From Straminergon stramineum (Eukaryota > Streptophyta > Bryopsida > Hypnales > Calliergonaceae), in contig OY987263.1 of assembly GCA_963920665.1 (NCBI GenBank), forward strand, positions 18,897,430-18,961,429: DNA of 64,000 bases. The letters are read 5' to 3'. This document shows, piece by piece, positions 11,881-23,313 of this stretch; position 1 is the stretch's first letter, and each line of letters starts with the position of its first letter. The translations under genes and the position numbers were made by a program. Below the pieces are notes generated by a model that worked only from the letters and a program-made list of their open reading frames with translations, made no database searches and was not told the origin of the DNA.

Positions 11881-13503
11881 CATTGTACACAAATGATGGT
11901 GGTTTTAGGTAGGGTGTGATTTTGGATGTACCCTTCTTACATGACTTTGTGGCAAAAGTTAAGAAGGTAACTTCTATTTTAGTTATAAATTAAACAACCC
12001 TAAATTAAGTCTTGTTAATCCTAAATTAAACAATCATTGGTGTATGTGACTCACAAAATGTAGCAATTCGAAATATATTTTTGTCTATGTAAATCTATTT
12101 GTTAGTGTAGGGCAAGATAAACACTTTTCTATCAAATATCTATTTTTTTCTATAGAAAAAAAAAGATTTAGCATTTGCTAAAAATATATAATTTTTCAAA
12201 TATTCTTATTTACCATACAAATGATTGTTTTTTGAAAAATAAATTTAACTAAAATTTAGTCATCTATTCTTAGAATTTTTTTTTTATTGATAGTGGCCTA
12301 CAACTACAATATATGCCACTTGTACGATGTAAACTAATATCTTATTTCGTAGTTGTCTAGGTTTTTGTACTCTCAATTGTAAATCCATTTATAAGAATAG
12401 AAAAATCACAATCATACGAGAAAGTTCATCATTTTTTTAAGGATGAACTAGTTGAAAGATCATCCTTAAAGAATAAATCTTGCATAGTCTCATATAGAGC
12501 TACAATGTAGGATTGATAGAGAATATTGTAGAAGGTGGTGGAAGTATACATAAAGTATAACCTAATTGTGACTTGTTTCTAATATCGCCCCCCATAGATT
12601 CTTGTGTTAATCATATAGTCTATTCATGGTTGAGAGTCAAGTAGGATCAATTGATAGTACACAATGTTTTAGCACTTGAAAGATTTATACTTTATTTGTG
12701 TGATTTCTAAAGAAAAACTAAAATAATCTAGAAGTTCCTTTCCACTCCCAACAATACCCTACAAAAATCTACATAGTTTAATAACAAGAACCATGCTCAA
12801 ATGTTTATTTGGACAATCATAAGGTAAGATCATTCAACTTAAGGCATGTTCCCAATAATAAGTCCTAAACAATCTAGAGAATAGGTAGATGTTACTTGGC
12901 ACAATGTTCAATTTGTAGACAAAGAAATAGGACACAATCTTAGAGAACCCACCACTTCAACTTAATCTTCTTATATATTTTTTTGCATATCATATTCAAA
13001 TATAATTCCTAGAATTTATGCAACTATACTTGCAATTCAGCTTTGTGTAAAAATGAGAGTTTTTCACCACATTCTATAGGGTTATCCCCCAAAACATGAA
13101 ACTCACCCTTTCTTTTGGTCCTTAGTTTTGTTCCTTATTCTAGATTACATTTGCATTTCTATTCAACTTTTTCTTACAATAATAACGTGTGGTTGCATGC
13201 TATCTAATCACATTGAGTTGCCTTCTTTTCAAAATTGAGGATTGGGTCCCACTCTTGCAAAAACGGGGGATCAAATACAAATTATTTAGAACCTCAAGGT
13301 GTGCAAAAACTTTTAATCCCCTACTTGTGTTAGGATGGGACCTAAACCTAAATTTTAGAAGAAAACAACTCAATGTGACTAGAATTCAAGCAAAATCATG
13401 TCTTGTTTCCATTCCTAAGTAATACAAGTTCAATAGAAATTCAAATGCAACTTAGAATTAGGAACAAAGTAGGGACCATATAGGGGAGGGGAATTTCACC
13501 ACT
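11881..13503. other. AT-rich spacer, no gene seen
   Basis: A 77-codon + ORF at 13189-13422 has no recognisable domain or splice context. No terminal repeats were noticed. Confidence 0.4.
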
Positions 13504-14525
13504 TTAAGGATAACTTTTATGTTTCACTAGTACAAATCCACACTCAAAACATTTTAGACCTTTGTTTTGTGTTAAATTTACATTTTAAAAAACATATTTG
13601 TAGTAGTTTCAACACAAATTTAACATGGATTTATACTAGTGTTTCACCAAAAATTACTCTATGACTCCCATTTCTAGTGCAAAGATCTAAACCATGGGAT
13701 TTTTTTCCCCATATCCAACCAAAGGATCTTGTAGAAGAGTTGTATGAGAATTTGAGAAATAAAATTCAAGAACTTTAACCATATATATTGTAAGATATTA
13801 GTGTTGAAAGTCATTTCATAGAATGATTTTTTTGCACCTTGCAATACTACCTTTTTGGTCTTTAAATTGTTATAAATTAACTGAAATTTTTGTTCTAGAG
13901 AGTTTTGATATTTAAATATTTATGGTGGAGAATTGACTTGAGAATCTTGGAAGAAAATTTCACAATTAAAAACTAAATTGATTTCTATTTAAAAAAAAAT
14001 TGTCAAGTAGAAGTAGATACAAGATGGAAGGAAAAATTGAGTAGTTAATAGTTATAAAATGGAATTAAAACATGTCAAATCTATTGGTGAGATTGTTGTA
14101 ACAAGTAAATCTAGACCCAATGGACTCATTTATTTTGAAAAATTGTAATAATTGAGTTCATAAACAAATTTTTTACACTATTTTTAATTTGAAAAATGGC
14201 CCATTTGCTTGCAAAATAAAACTTCACATCACTAATGCAAATGAAATGAATCAAAGATTTCCATGTAGACTTGAATATATTCTACAAGAAAACTAGATCA
14301 TTAAAAATATCAAATTTTTATAGATTTTTGTTTCTCTAGCTTGAGTATCTTGTGCTTAGGAGAGTATGACTTTTTTTTCTTGGGCACCATTTGTAAGAGA
14401 ACTTATATTCCCAGTATATTTCCTCTCCTTCAAATAAATTTTCAATATTATAGTAAAATTTGACATCTTAGGACCTTGTCCAAGATCCTTTGAAACCCAT
14501 TTGAAGTCTTTGAATCTTAAAGGGA
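13504..14525. mobile_element. Decayed TTAA-family element
   Basis: Bases 13650-14525 align in the same orientation with 37000-37902, a bounded copy. Shared blocks include CACATCACTAAT and TCATGTAGAC-like stretches. The left end is reduced to TTTAAGGATAAC and the right end to TTAAAGGGATAG. A CACTA MITE sits near the left end. Confidence 0.5.
13525..13641. mobile_element. 117-bp CACTA-type MITE
   Basis: It starts CACTAGTACAAATCCA and ends with the reverse complement of CACTAGTATAAATCCA. A 3-bp duplication, TTT, flanks it at 13522-13524 and 13642-13644. CACTA ends with 3-bp duplications define this superfamily. Confidence 0.7.
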
Positions 14526-15072
14526 TAGATTTCTTTATTTTAGTGTCTAATAGTAAATTTTTTTTGTCCCAAATAAAATGTTTGATGTGCCTTGCCCAAC
14601 CTCATGGGCACATTGAACTATTAAAGTGGAGGTGAGCAAGTAATTCCGCAATTTGCTCTAGGTGATCTTTTTCCATAGTTGTATATTTTCAGGCACTCTC
14701 TCCATTATCCAGAGTTGTGTTGTTTTAGCATATGGAAGACAACTATATGTCAAGGATACAAAAATAAATAATTCTCAACCCCAAATCCTAAATCTTAAAC
14801 CCTATCTCCTTAAATGTAAAAAATTAGTGTGTCTTTCTTAATCTCACAGACTTCCTTGTAATGGAACACTGAAGTTGTGACTGAGGCAATCTAACTTTAG
14901 GTTGGAAGTCAAAAGAATACTTTGAATGTTCCTCTTGTGCATTTTTTGGACACCTTATGAATAAACTATGGATTTTCAAAGTGCTAAACATAAGGTACTC
15001 CAAAATCATTTTAGTCTCTCATGAATAGAGGCAATACATTTTAGACAAGACTTTGAAGGGTTTAGTTTTGAA
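14526..15072. other. AT-rich spacer, no gene seen
   Basis: A 61-codon minus ORF (14824-15009) has no recognisable features. Nothing else stands out. Confidence 0.4.
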
Positions 15073-15294
15073 CCCTAAGGGACCATTGTCTCCTTAGGGG
15101 ACAAATTGGATTTCAAATGCTAATATCTCTCAATCTGTAGGGTCAAACTTCATGAAATTTTTATCACTTGGTCTCATAAAAGTAAAGTACAAGATCCTAG
15201 TGTTAGATTCTAATTTTTTTTTCTTTAGTGAACATAGCAAAAATGGTAGTTTTGAGTGTTTTTTGACATAAAAATGACCTTGGTCCTTTAGGGG
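15073..15294. mobile_element. Short TTAA-family element (about 220 bp)
   Basis: The right end is flanked by TTAA at 15295-15298 and, reverse-complemented, reads CCCCTAAAGGACCAAGG, the family consensus. The left end, CCCTAAGGGACC, resembles the right terminus of the 36987-37902 copy but its TTAA is decayed. It looks like an internally deleted copy. Confidence 0.5.
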
Positions 15295-15298
15295 TTAA

Positions 15299-15640
15299 TA
15301 AAGGGGTTACAAGTACATGTAATTACCTTCTAAAGTAGCACATACCCATTTCATCCCACTTAAGTATTCCTCTTGCATGTACCGATGGTGTACATTTATT
15401 TCTAGAATGTATTCCATAGGTATATTAGGGTAGAATCAGGTGTAGGTTTAGAAATGGATATGTCTACATTAGCTAATGCAAAAGAGGAAATAATAGATGA
15501 GGACAAGCAAGAGCCCAAAATATCAGTAAGATATGAGGTTCTAAAATTGACCAAGCTCTAAAAGCATTCTCTAATACAAAGGGCCATTTTTCTTTCTCCA
15601 ATGCAACATTAGTGCACTAGTAGTGTACATTTTAGGAGGT
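15299..15640. other. Spacer upstream of CSLC, no gene seen
   Basis: AT-rich; base composition shifts to GC-richer at about 15640-15800, where the gene island begins. Confidence 0.4.
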
Positions 15641-17454
15641 GGACTCTTTCTATGACTGCTATATTTTAGTTTCACAAATTCGTATCTAATTCCACGAAGG
15701 TCCCCAAAATAAAATGGAACGACTTCCCAATTCCATTTTTTTTCTTCCATGGAAAATTACTGAAAAAATATTTCAAGGAGTTTACAAGGCGACCAGCTCT
15801 TCTTAAAGGCTCGCTCTTATTTTGACCCTCAGCCAGCTACCTTACCTTACCTTACCTTCTTGTGGGCCGGCAAATCCCCATCCCATGTCTTTGTGCGAAA
15901 TAAAGATTCCTCTGTGCCAGGAGGAAATGCAATGGCAGGGCAGCTGGTTCATTGAGGAGCAGCAGGGGTCGCCTTTTGGGGTCTAACAAGGAATGAACGC
16001 GCAGTCATGCAGATTATGACTGTCAGTCTCATCACACAGGCACCCCTGCTTCTCCTCCCCCACGACCTCGCCATGGCCTTGATTTTTTTCTCTGCATGGG
16101 CGAAGCCAGCCATCGATACATCTTTTTCACAACAATCGTATCGACAGACACACTTGCAATGGCCTCCAACTTAGAGATTGCTTCACACTTGCAATGAACT
16201 AAGCTTAAGTTACTTCAATTCCACCGGATACGGTTTATTTTTCATTTTTCATTGAGGTGCCGTGTATATGATTTCCATCATCGAAGCCCGTGTCGTGTCG
16301 TGCCGTGTCTGCTGCAGGGGCGACCCAGCGAGCTAACTAACTAGACAGGCAGGAAGCGGGAGCATTGCCAAGCAACGTCGGGATTGATTGATTGATAGAT
16401 TCATTTTGTAAATTGGAGCGAGAGAGGCGCAAGCTTGAGCCTAGCTAACGGAGGATTGCAGTAGCCTAGACACATGTAGCAACGGAGAGCGAGGTCGTGA
16501 AGACTATTTTGTAAATGTTGCTGCAGGTTTGGTTAATTTTGAGGCGACGGGACGGAAGCTTCGAGCTCGCTGGCGCGCATTTGGTGCGTAAGTAATTGCT
16601 TGCGCTTGCTCTTCTGGAGACGGAGGGGTGTGCATGTGAGAGGCTTGCACATATGGACGAGTCTAGATTGGAGGAGACGGGACGTTGATTAGACCCAGGA
16701 GTCCAGGACGTTCACTTGGCGCTTCGGTGAGGTAACCAATCCCACCACTAAGCTTGTGACCGGCCAGCTCTTTTTGGCTCTCATCACTTGGGCAAAATAG
16801 GTGGTTTGAATGCAAAAGGTTTAATTGTTTACGACTGGAAAAGATTGAATCATATGTAATGCAAGTCCCTCCTTGTTTTGTAGATTCTCCTAATGGTATG
16901 TGTACACCGTTGGATGTGGACGAAAACAGTTGCATTTACGAAATGGAAAAGAGTTATAATACAATTAAGCCGTTGTGTAATGTCCAGATACTTTAATACT
17001 ATATAGGCTACTGATTTAGATTTTATAAGTTGAAACATGGGGAGCCTAACGATGACAGTAGACTAGCCCGCAATTGGACATTCTTGAAGCACAACAGAAC
17101 TCTTCACCTTCCAGACAGTTTTGGAACATATTTCCTCACTTCCGTTATTGTGTGGCCGACTCTTTGCTTTCGTTTTTGTGCTACATCAATTGAGGTGTTG
17201 CATTTCGAACCGTGTCTCTTTTGGGTAAAATCTAAAATTACCTTCTTGTGTCGTTGTGGTTATGTTTGAATGCAGCTTGGGAGGACCAAGTTTCGGGTAT
17301 ACAAACAGCTCATGTATATATCAACATCATGTGTACAGCCTTTGGAAGACTTCTACCGTAGGGGAGCAGGGCGAGCGCAGTAGCTGTAGAATTTCCGAGC
17401 ACTTGGTCATTCCGAGGTAGAGAATTACACGATTACTTGTTATTAAATTGCAAG
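15641..17454 (+). promoter_or_regulatory. CSLC promoter and leader, with a probable 5'-UTR intron
   Basis: This GC-richer stretch precedes the CSLC start codon. A strong donor (GTGC|GTAAGT at 16588) and a good acceptor (GAATGCAG| ending 17275) suggest a 688-bp intron in the leader, giving a spliced leader ending at 17276-17454. No certain TATA box or transcription start was identified. CTTAC repeats near 15838-15860 and GATT repeats near 16382 are low-complexity. Both the intron and the leader extent are inferred. Confidence 0.4.
17312..17383 (+). promoter_or_regulatory. Upstream ORF in the CSLC leader (23 codons)
   Basis: ATG at 17312 opens 23 codons ending TAG at 17381-17383, out of frame with CSLC and 71 bases before its ATG. 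A second, 10-codon upstream ORF starts at 17329. If the leader is as inferred, both would reduce or condition CSLC translation. Confidence 0.35.
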
Positions 17455-20400
17455 ATGAGTCCTCAGAAGTTCGATTTTGTTGACTGGTGGAGCAAGGAAG
17501 CGCCCCGAGGAGGGACTCCCGTAATTGTGAAGATGGAGAATCCAAACTACTCTCTGCTGGAGCTTGAGAGCCCTCAGTTGGACCAAAAGGAGAAAGAGAA
17601 AAATGCTAAACAGCTGACGTGGGTGCTCCTTCTCCAAGCACACAAGGCTGCAGGTTGTGTTGCGTGGGTGGCCTCCGGGGTGATGCTGTTGTTTGCTGCG
17701 ATTAAGAAACGGCTCATTCTCGGCAAAGGATTGGCTCGGTTGAGGCCTCCCAAGGGGAAGCTTGTTAAGGCCATTACAATTTTTTTGGTGTTTGCGGTGG
17801 TCATGTTGTGTGTGGAAGTCGGAGCTCACGCATTGGGATGGCAAAGACCAAGACCTTCCTCGTTTCGAATTAAGGAGCTTCCAAATGCTGTGTATGTTGG
17901 GTGGATGTACTTTCGTGCTGGCTTCATTGCGCCACCGTTGCAGAAATTGACGAGTTTCTGCATCTGGCTGTTTTTGCTCCAGTCCGTGGATCTCACCGTG
18001 TTGACCGTGGTGGGCTATGTGTATATCAAGTGGAAGGATATCAAGCCGGTTCCTGTTAACCCTTCCCTGGAATCTGATGACGCGGAGAATCCGGATAGTG
18101 GGCATCCTATGGTGCTTGTCCAGATCCCCATGTGCAACGAGCGAGAGGTATGTCCGATCCTCGAGGTTTCGTGAATTTAATATTGCCAATTTGGTTGTTC
18201 TCATTGTGAATTTTTTTAATACAGACGGGGTCAAGTTTTATATCACTGGATTCGGCGAAGAAAATTGCATGTATAAGTCAAAATCTATACATACATAGAA
18301 CAAAGATAGACTCCGTAGGACCCTCTCAAAAGTTGCTCAAAAATCATGAGTCCCATGGTTAGCCTTCTTGATCCTTTAGTGAATCTTCATGTATTGCAAA
18401 GAGAGAGAGAATCTGTTTTTTCCAGATTTAATTGACTCGGAGTCTGTTCAGGCACTCTTTTTTGAGAGGCAAAATCACTGTTTGAAATTGGAGGAAGCAT
18501 TGATTTCAATTAGGCGGAAGAATACGAGAGTATCATGTTGTTCTCCTACGATTACCGACTTAGAAGAAAATTCGTGAAGAGCTGCCCTAATTTGTGCTTC
18601 ACGGGAGTAGAGACTTGGACTGATTACGAACGTTACGTTGCTGCTCAATCACTTCGATAAATTATGGAGTGATAGAAACCCACAACACCTAGCCTCTCTA
18701 ATGGCACGACCTGGACGGGCACATGGGCTACTGATTGCACTCACAAAAAGGGTGTATAGTCCATGTGCAAATACAGAGTTTGTTATTCGAGAGGGTTGAT
18801 TGTACAACGATCGAATTGCTGAAGTTTTGTGCATGTCAAAGGGATCAAACGTTTTGTTCAGTGCCAATTGAAAGTGGTTCAATTTCATTTAAATTCCTGT
18901 GCTTCATTGCATGTACTGCAGGTGTATGAGCAATCCATATCCGCAGTTTGCCAGTTGGATTGGCCCCCGAGTCGCATTCTGATTCAGGTGTTGGACGATT
19001 CGTCGGATGTGGAGACCCGTTTCCTGATCCAAGGCGAGGTGTCCAAGTGGCACCGGAGGGGAGTCAATATAGTGTACCGACACCGCATGGACCGCACAGG
19101 GTTCAAGGCTGGGAACTTGAAATCCGCCATGCAGTGTGAGTACGTCAAGGGTTATGAGTTTGTGACCATTTTTGATGCCGACTTTCAACCCAAGTCCGAC
19201 TTTCTCAAACGCACCGTCCCTCATTTCAGGGTAAGCCTGGCCTGCCGATCGACTAGATTGATCTCCTCATCAACAAACTCAAATCAAATCACTGGAAAAT
19301 GGGCTGATTAACCAAGCAATCCACCACATTCTAATAGTCTCTCTCTCTCCCTCTGATTAATTCTCACCTGTTTTAGTGTTGCTTCAATTGATGGAGGGGT
19401 TGATTTCGGACTACTATTGCTGTAGTACCCATTTAATTTAGTGTTTTCTATTGCCCTAGTACTGTGTTCAAAGACGGAAACCTGAAATGCACCAAGAAGA
19501 TGCTTGTAGAAACATGGCAAAGGGCACTAGTATATATAGTTCCATTTCAGTAATAGCCCTGCAAGCAGTTGAATGAGGAAGAAAAGTATTGAAATTCAGT
19601 GGAGGGGGCGGGGCATCCTGATGTCGATCGGGCTCATTCACAGATAGGACTTGTTGTTGTCAATTTCAAGACTTTCAGTATTAATACTGAAATATCTTTG
19701 TTTTGAATTGGTACCACTTCAGTGTTTTCTATTTCCCTCTTCTTAAGCTTAGTGTGGTCAAAAATCAAAACCAGAAAAGCACGAAAAGGATGGTTTTAAA
19801 AACGTTGAAATGGCACTTAAACCACCCTTCAAGAAATTGAAGCAGGATTGAAGCAAATTGAAAATCAGTGGAGAGGGACGCATGTGATGATGGGCCAATT
19901 CACTGGGAATAGAGATCATATATCTTGTTGTGCTCAATTTAATGGCTCTTTGGACATCAAGCATGGGTTTGGAATAAATTACTTCTGTAAAATGTAAATC
20001 AATTTGATCGTGTGCGTGCTTGCACTGGTGGTTGCAGGACAATCCAGAGCTGGCTCTTGTGCAGACCCGTTGGTCGTTTGTGAACAAGAATGAGAATCTT
20101 CTCACGCGCCTTCAGAACATGAATCTGACGTTCCACTTTGAAGTGGAGCAGCAAGTGAATGGCATCTTCCTCAACTTCTTCGGCTTCAACGGCACGGCCG
20201 GAGTGTGGCGAATCAAGGCGCTGGAGGAGTCCGGGGGCTGGTTGGAACGGACCACAGTGGAGGATATGGACATTGCTGTTCGGGCTCATTTGCTGGGATG
20301 GAAGTTCGTCTTCCTCAACGACGTCCGGGTCAGTAATCTTTCTCATAAAGATATGTCATTTCATGAATAATAGAGCTAGCTTAGGAGATTTTTCAAAGCA

Positions 20401-22041
20401 TTTCTTGTCATTCCAGTATGGGCTAGGGTCCCCCTCTCAACCTAGCATAATTATTCGAGCCATGTTTTTCTATTTGAATTTATCAATACATCCTAGCTAA
20501 CCTCTTTAATCTGACTGACTGGAGGTGCCAAAATAGTATCTATAACTTGGTTTGAATGCATGAAAAGTGTCTTACAGCGAATGATAGTTTGGCAAGTAGG
20601 CAGGACGTTGCAGAATTAATGTCACTTTGGAGGTCTGAGTGTAAACCTCTACTTTAGAGTATTCTAGATTTGAAGCATCAGTTCAGCAAATGAAGTGGAG
20701 ACAATTGATGTGCAACGAGTGATTCTGTCTGGGTTGCAGTGCATGTGTGAATTGCCGGGGTCCTACGAGTCATATCGTAAGCAGCAACATCGGTGGCATT
20801 CTGGCCCGATGCAACTTTTTCGCCTCAGTTTCGCAGATATCATCAAAGCGAAGGTGCGTGACTGGTCCGTCCATAGAGAGTTCAGGCAGAGGATACTCTT
20901 TTAAAAGCACTTCATGCAAAAAATAGAAGAGTGTTTTCAATTCATTGGGAGATCACTCAATAGAGCACACTGAAGAGATCACTGCAGATACAGAGGCCAC
21001 TCTCTCTTGAGTTAAATTTATCTTCACTACCCATTAAATTCTTTTGCAATTAGTCAAAAGCGAGAGGTTGTAAGTCCAATAATATTGAAGGCACAGTGGG
21101 CATCCCTATTTTCATTCAAAGATCAGTGGCCATAAACATTTAGCCAAGGCATACGTGCACCCTATTCGCTAATTGAAGGCCGATACCACAGTGTTGATTG
21201 AAAGAGATGAGTTGCCGTTAGTAACAGGGATCAAGTCCTTAACAACATTAGTATCATCTACCTTTATTATCGTCCACGGGACGAGATACTACGGTTTTGT
21301 GAGCATGTATTATGGGCTAACAGGCCTGTGCATTGTGTGCAGATCTCATGGGCGAAGAAAGCAAACTTGATCTTCCTCTTTTTCCTCCTCAGGAAGTTGA
21401 TTCTTCCATTTTATTCCTTCACTCTCTTTTGCATCATCCTTCCCATGGTGATGTTTGTCCCGGAAGCCACTCTTCCCCTCTGGGTGGTGTGCTACATTCC
21501 CATGTTCATGTCGTTTTTGAAAGTCCTGCCATCCCCCAATTCCTTTCCTTTCCTCATCCCTTACCTTCTATTCGAAAATACCATGTCGGTGACCAAGTTC
21601 AATGCCATGATATCCGGTCTCTTCGAACTCAGCAGTGCACACGAGTGGGTGGTCACTAAAAAAACTGGGCGCACGTCTGAGGCAAATCTTTTGGCCATGG
21701 AGACCATAGACGAAGAAGAGGAAGAATTAGAAGCAGTAGCAGCAACAGCGAAGCCCGCGCGGGGTCTGGAGAAAACCAGATCCATGTCTGGCTTAGAAGC
21801 ACTGAAGACGCACGATGAGCAATTACAAACTCTTCTCCCCCCTTCTTCACTTCACACCCATCCAGCACCAAGCAGGAGAAACAGGTTGTACCGCAAGGAG
21901 TTGCTCCTGGCGTTTTTGCTCCTGGCAGCTTCGGCAAGAAGCTTGCTCTCGGCTCATGGACTTCACTTCTACTTCCTCCTCTTCCAGGGTATTTCATTCT
22001 TGGTGGTTGGGCTGGACCTTATTGGGGAGCAAGTCAGCTGA
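17455..22041 (+). CDS. CSLC: Cellulose synthase-like C (xyloglucan beta-1,4-glucan synthase)
   Basis: This processive GT2 enzyme makes the beta-1,4-glucan backbone of xyloglucan from UDP-glucose in the Golgi. Coding exons are 17455-18147, 18922-19230, 20038-20328, 20740-20853 and 21343-22041; every intron is GT-AG and phase 0, giving 701 aa, the usual CSLC length. The N-terminus carries the family block [14 protein letters not shown] (about 20-33) and two or more membrane segments. Catalytic motifs are complete: DDS (256-258), KAGNLK (293-298), DAD (316-318), TVEDMD (407-412) and QQHRW (446-450). The C-terminal exon holds the remaining membrane helices and the conserved end [14 protein letters not shown]...GEQVS. 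TTG codons upstream at 17437 are in frame, but the first ATG is 17455 and fits the family start. It converges on the PDI gene. Confidence in the family is very high; which CSLC paralogue cannot be told. Confidence 0.95.
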
Positions 22042-22142
22042 TCCAAGGTTCACAAATCATTTGGAAGAAGACGTACTCTGTCTGCTCGCCTTCAAGTCAC
22101 TCACTCTCGTGAACGGCGGCGGTCGACGAAATATGAACTTGG

Positions 22143-22148
22143 AATAAA
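22143..22148 (+). terminator. Candidate CSLC polyadenylation signal
   Basis: AATAAA lies 102 bases after the CSLC stop. A second AATAAA at 22531-22536 could serve a longer 3' UTR. Confidence 0.4.
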
Positions 22149-23313
22149 ATATACAACTTGTGGAAACGGAGGTTGGTACACTAATTAATACATTCCATCA
22201 ATTTTTGAGGTGTTGGCAGGAATATTAATTGTAGGGTTGAATGTGGAGGTCGTGGAAGGTACCAGGTGTAACCTTTGTAGTGGAGGTTGGGTCTGGGTTC
22301 TCATCAAGGGATGTGGACTTTCTCTAGTTGAGGTTTGGAATGTGAAAAGACTGGCAGAATTTCCCTTTGCTGCTAATGTAAAAAGAGCGTCTCCAGTAAG
22401 TAGGTATGTCGAACACTTACTACGGGTATTGATTGTGATCAGGTCATTGATTTAGCCTATACAGTGGGATTGATTTCATGTGCCGCCACTCAGTGTATTG
22501 TACTAAAATTTGTGCATTCGGCTTTCCGTGAATAAATCCCTTGTCCTCTATGCACACAACCAGAGAGTTGGATGTGTCTCTCTCATGAGATGGAGACAAA
22601 GATTGCTGTTTACGGATGCATGTTAATCAGTTGCTCAATTGCTACTTCGAATTTGCAATTGTGTCTATAATTGCCGAGTCGCTGTTCTTCTGCACTGTCG
22701 ATTGGTGAACAGTCACTGACTTGGACCTTGGCCGACTTCTTCACATGGAAGTCTGCCTTGTGTTGTGCCATGCACCAGATCTCATTGGATCTCGCACTGA
22801 ACGCCACACTGTCACGGCCATCACAACAGTGCACGTTGTTGCCGCTACGGTCAGACCTCCTGAATCCCGGCATACTATTCTGGAAACTATTGTTTTCTTT
22901 CTTGAACGCTTATCAATGCACATCGATACACTGGACTGACCTACATGGTTGCCAAACGGAAAAAGGGACCATAGCTCCTCGCAGGCTCTGATGTTAAATG
23001 AGAATGGAAACTGGTCATTTCCAGTACTAGAAACAACTGAATGATCAGGTCATCTCAAATGAAGGCAAACACGAATGCTTTGGAAGTCAAACCCTAACTT
23101 TCAAATCTGAAGTTTGAAAAACGAACTCTCTTTTGGCATGTTATCTCATGCGGCTATAACCACATTTTGATGCGGCAAATCAATAAACAGGAACGAAAAT
23201 ATTCAACAGCTCGACGCTGGGGAAAATACGGCATACTTGCTTTCTCATTCTCAACTAACACAGCTCAAGAGGTGGCCTACTTACTAATGGAAGTTTACTT
23301 GGATTAAAAAATT
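22149..23313. other. Intergenic region between convergent genes
   Basis: CSLC and PDI end tail to tail, 1.27 kb apart. Composition is not AT-rich, so much of this may be 3' UTR. Overlapping ORFs of 60-106 codons on both strands at 22610-22991 lack domains and look like chance. Confidence 0.4.

Noticed and set aside
15608..15622. CACTAGTAGTG as a CACTA end pair
   Set aside because: It is an 11-base near-palindrome with no matching flanking triplets.
17443..18234. 263-codon minus-strand ORF opposite CSLC exon 1
   Set aside because: It mirrors the conserved CSLC exon on the other strand and has no domain of its own.
22610..22991. Small gene between CSLC and PDI
   Set aside because: Several overlapping ORFs on both strands with no domain, splice context or favoured frame; more likely UTR or spacer.
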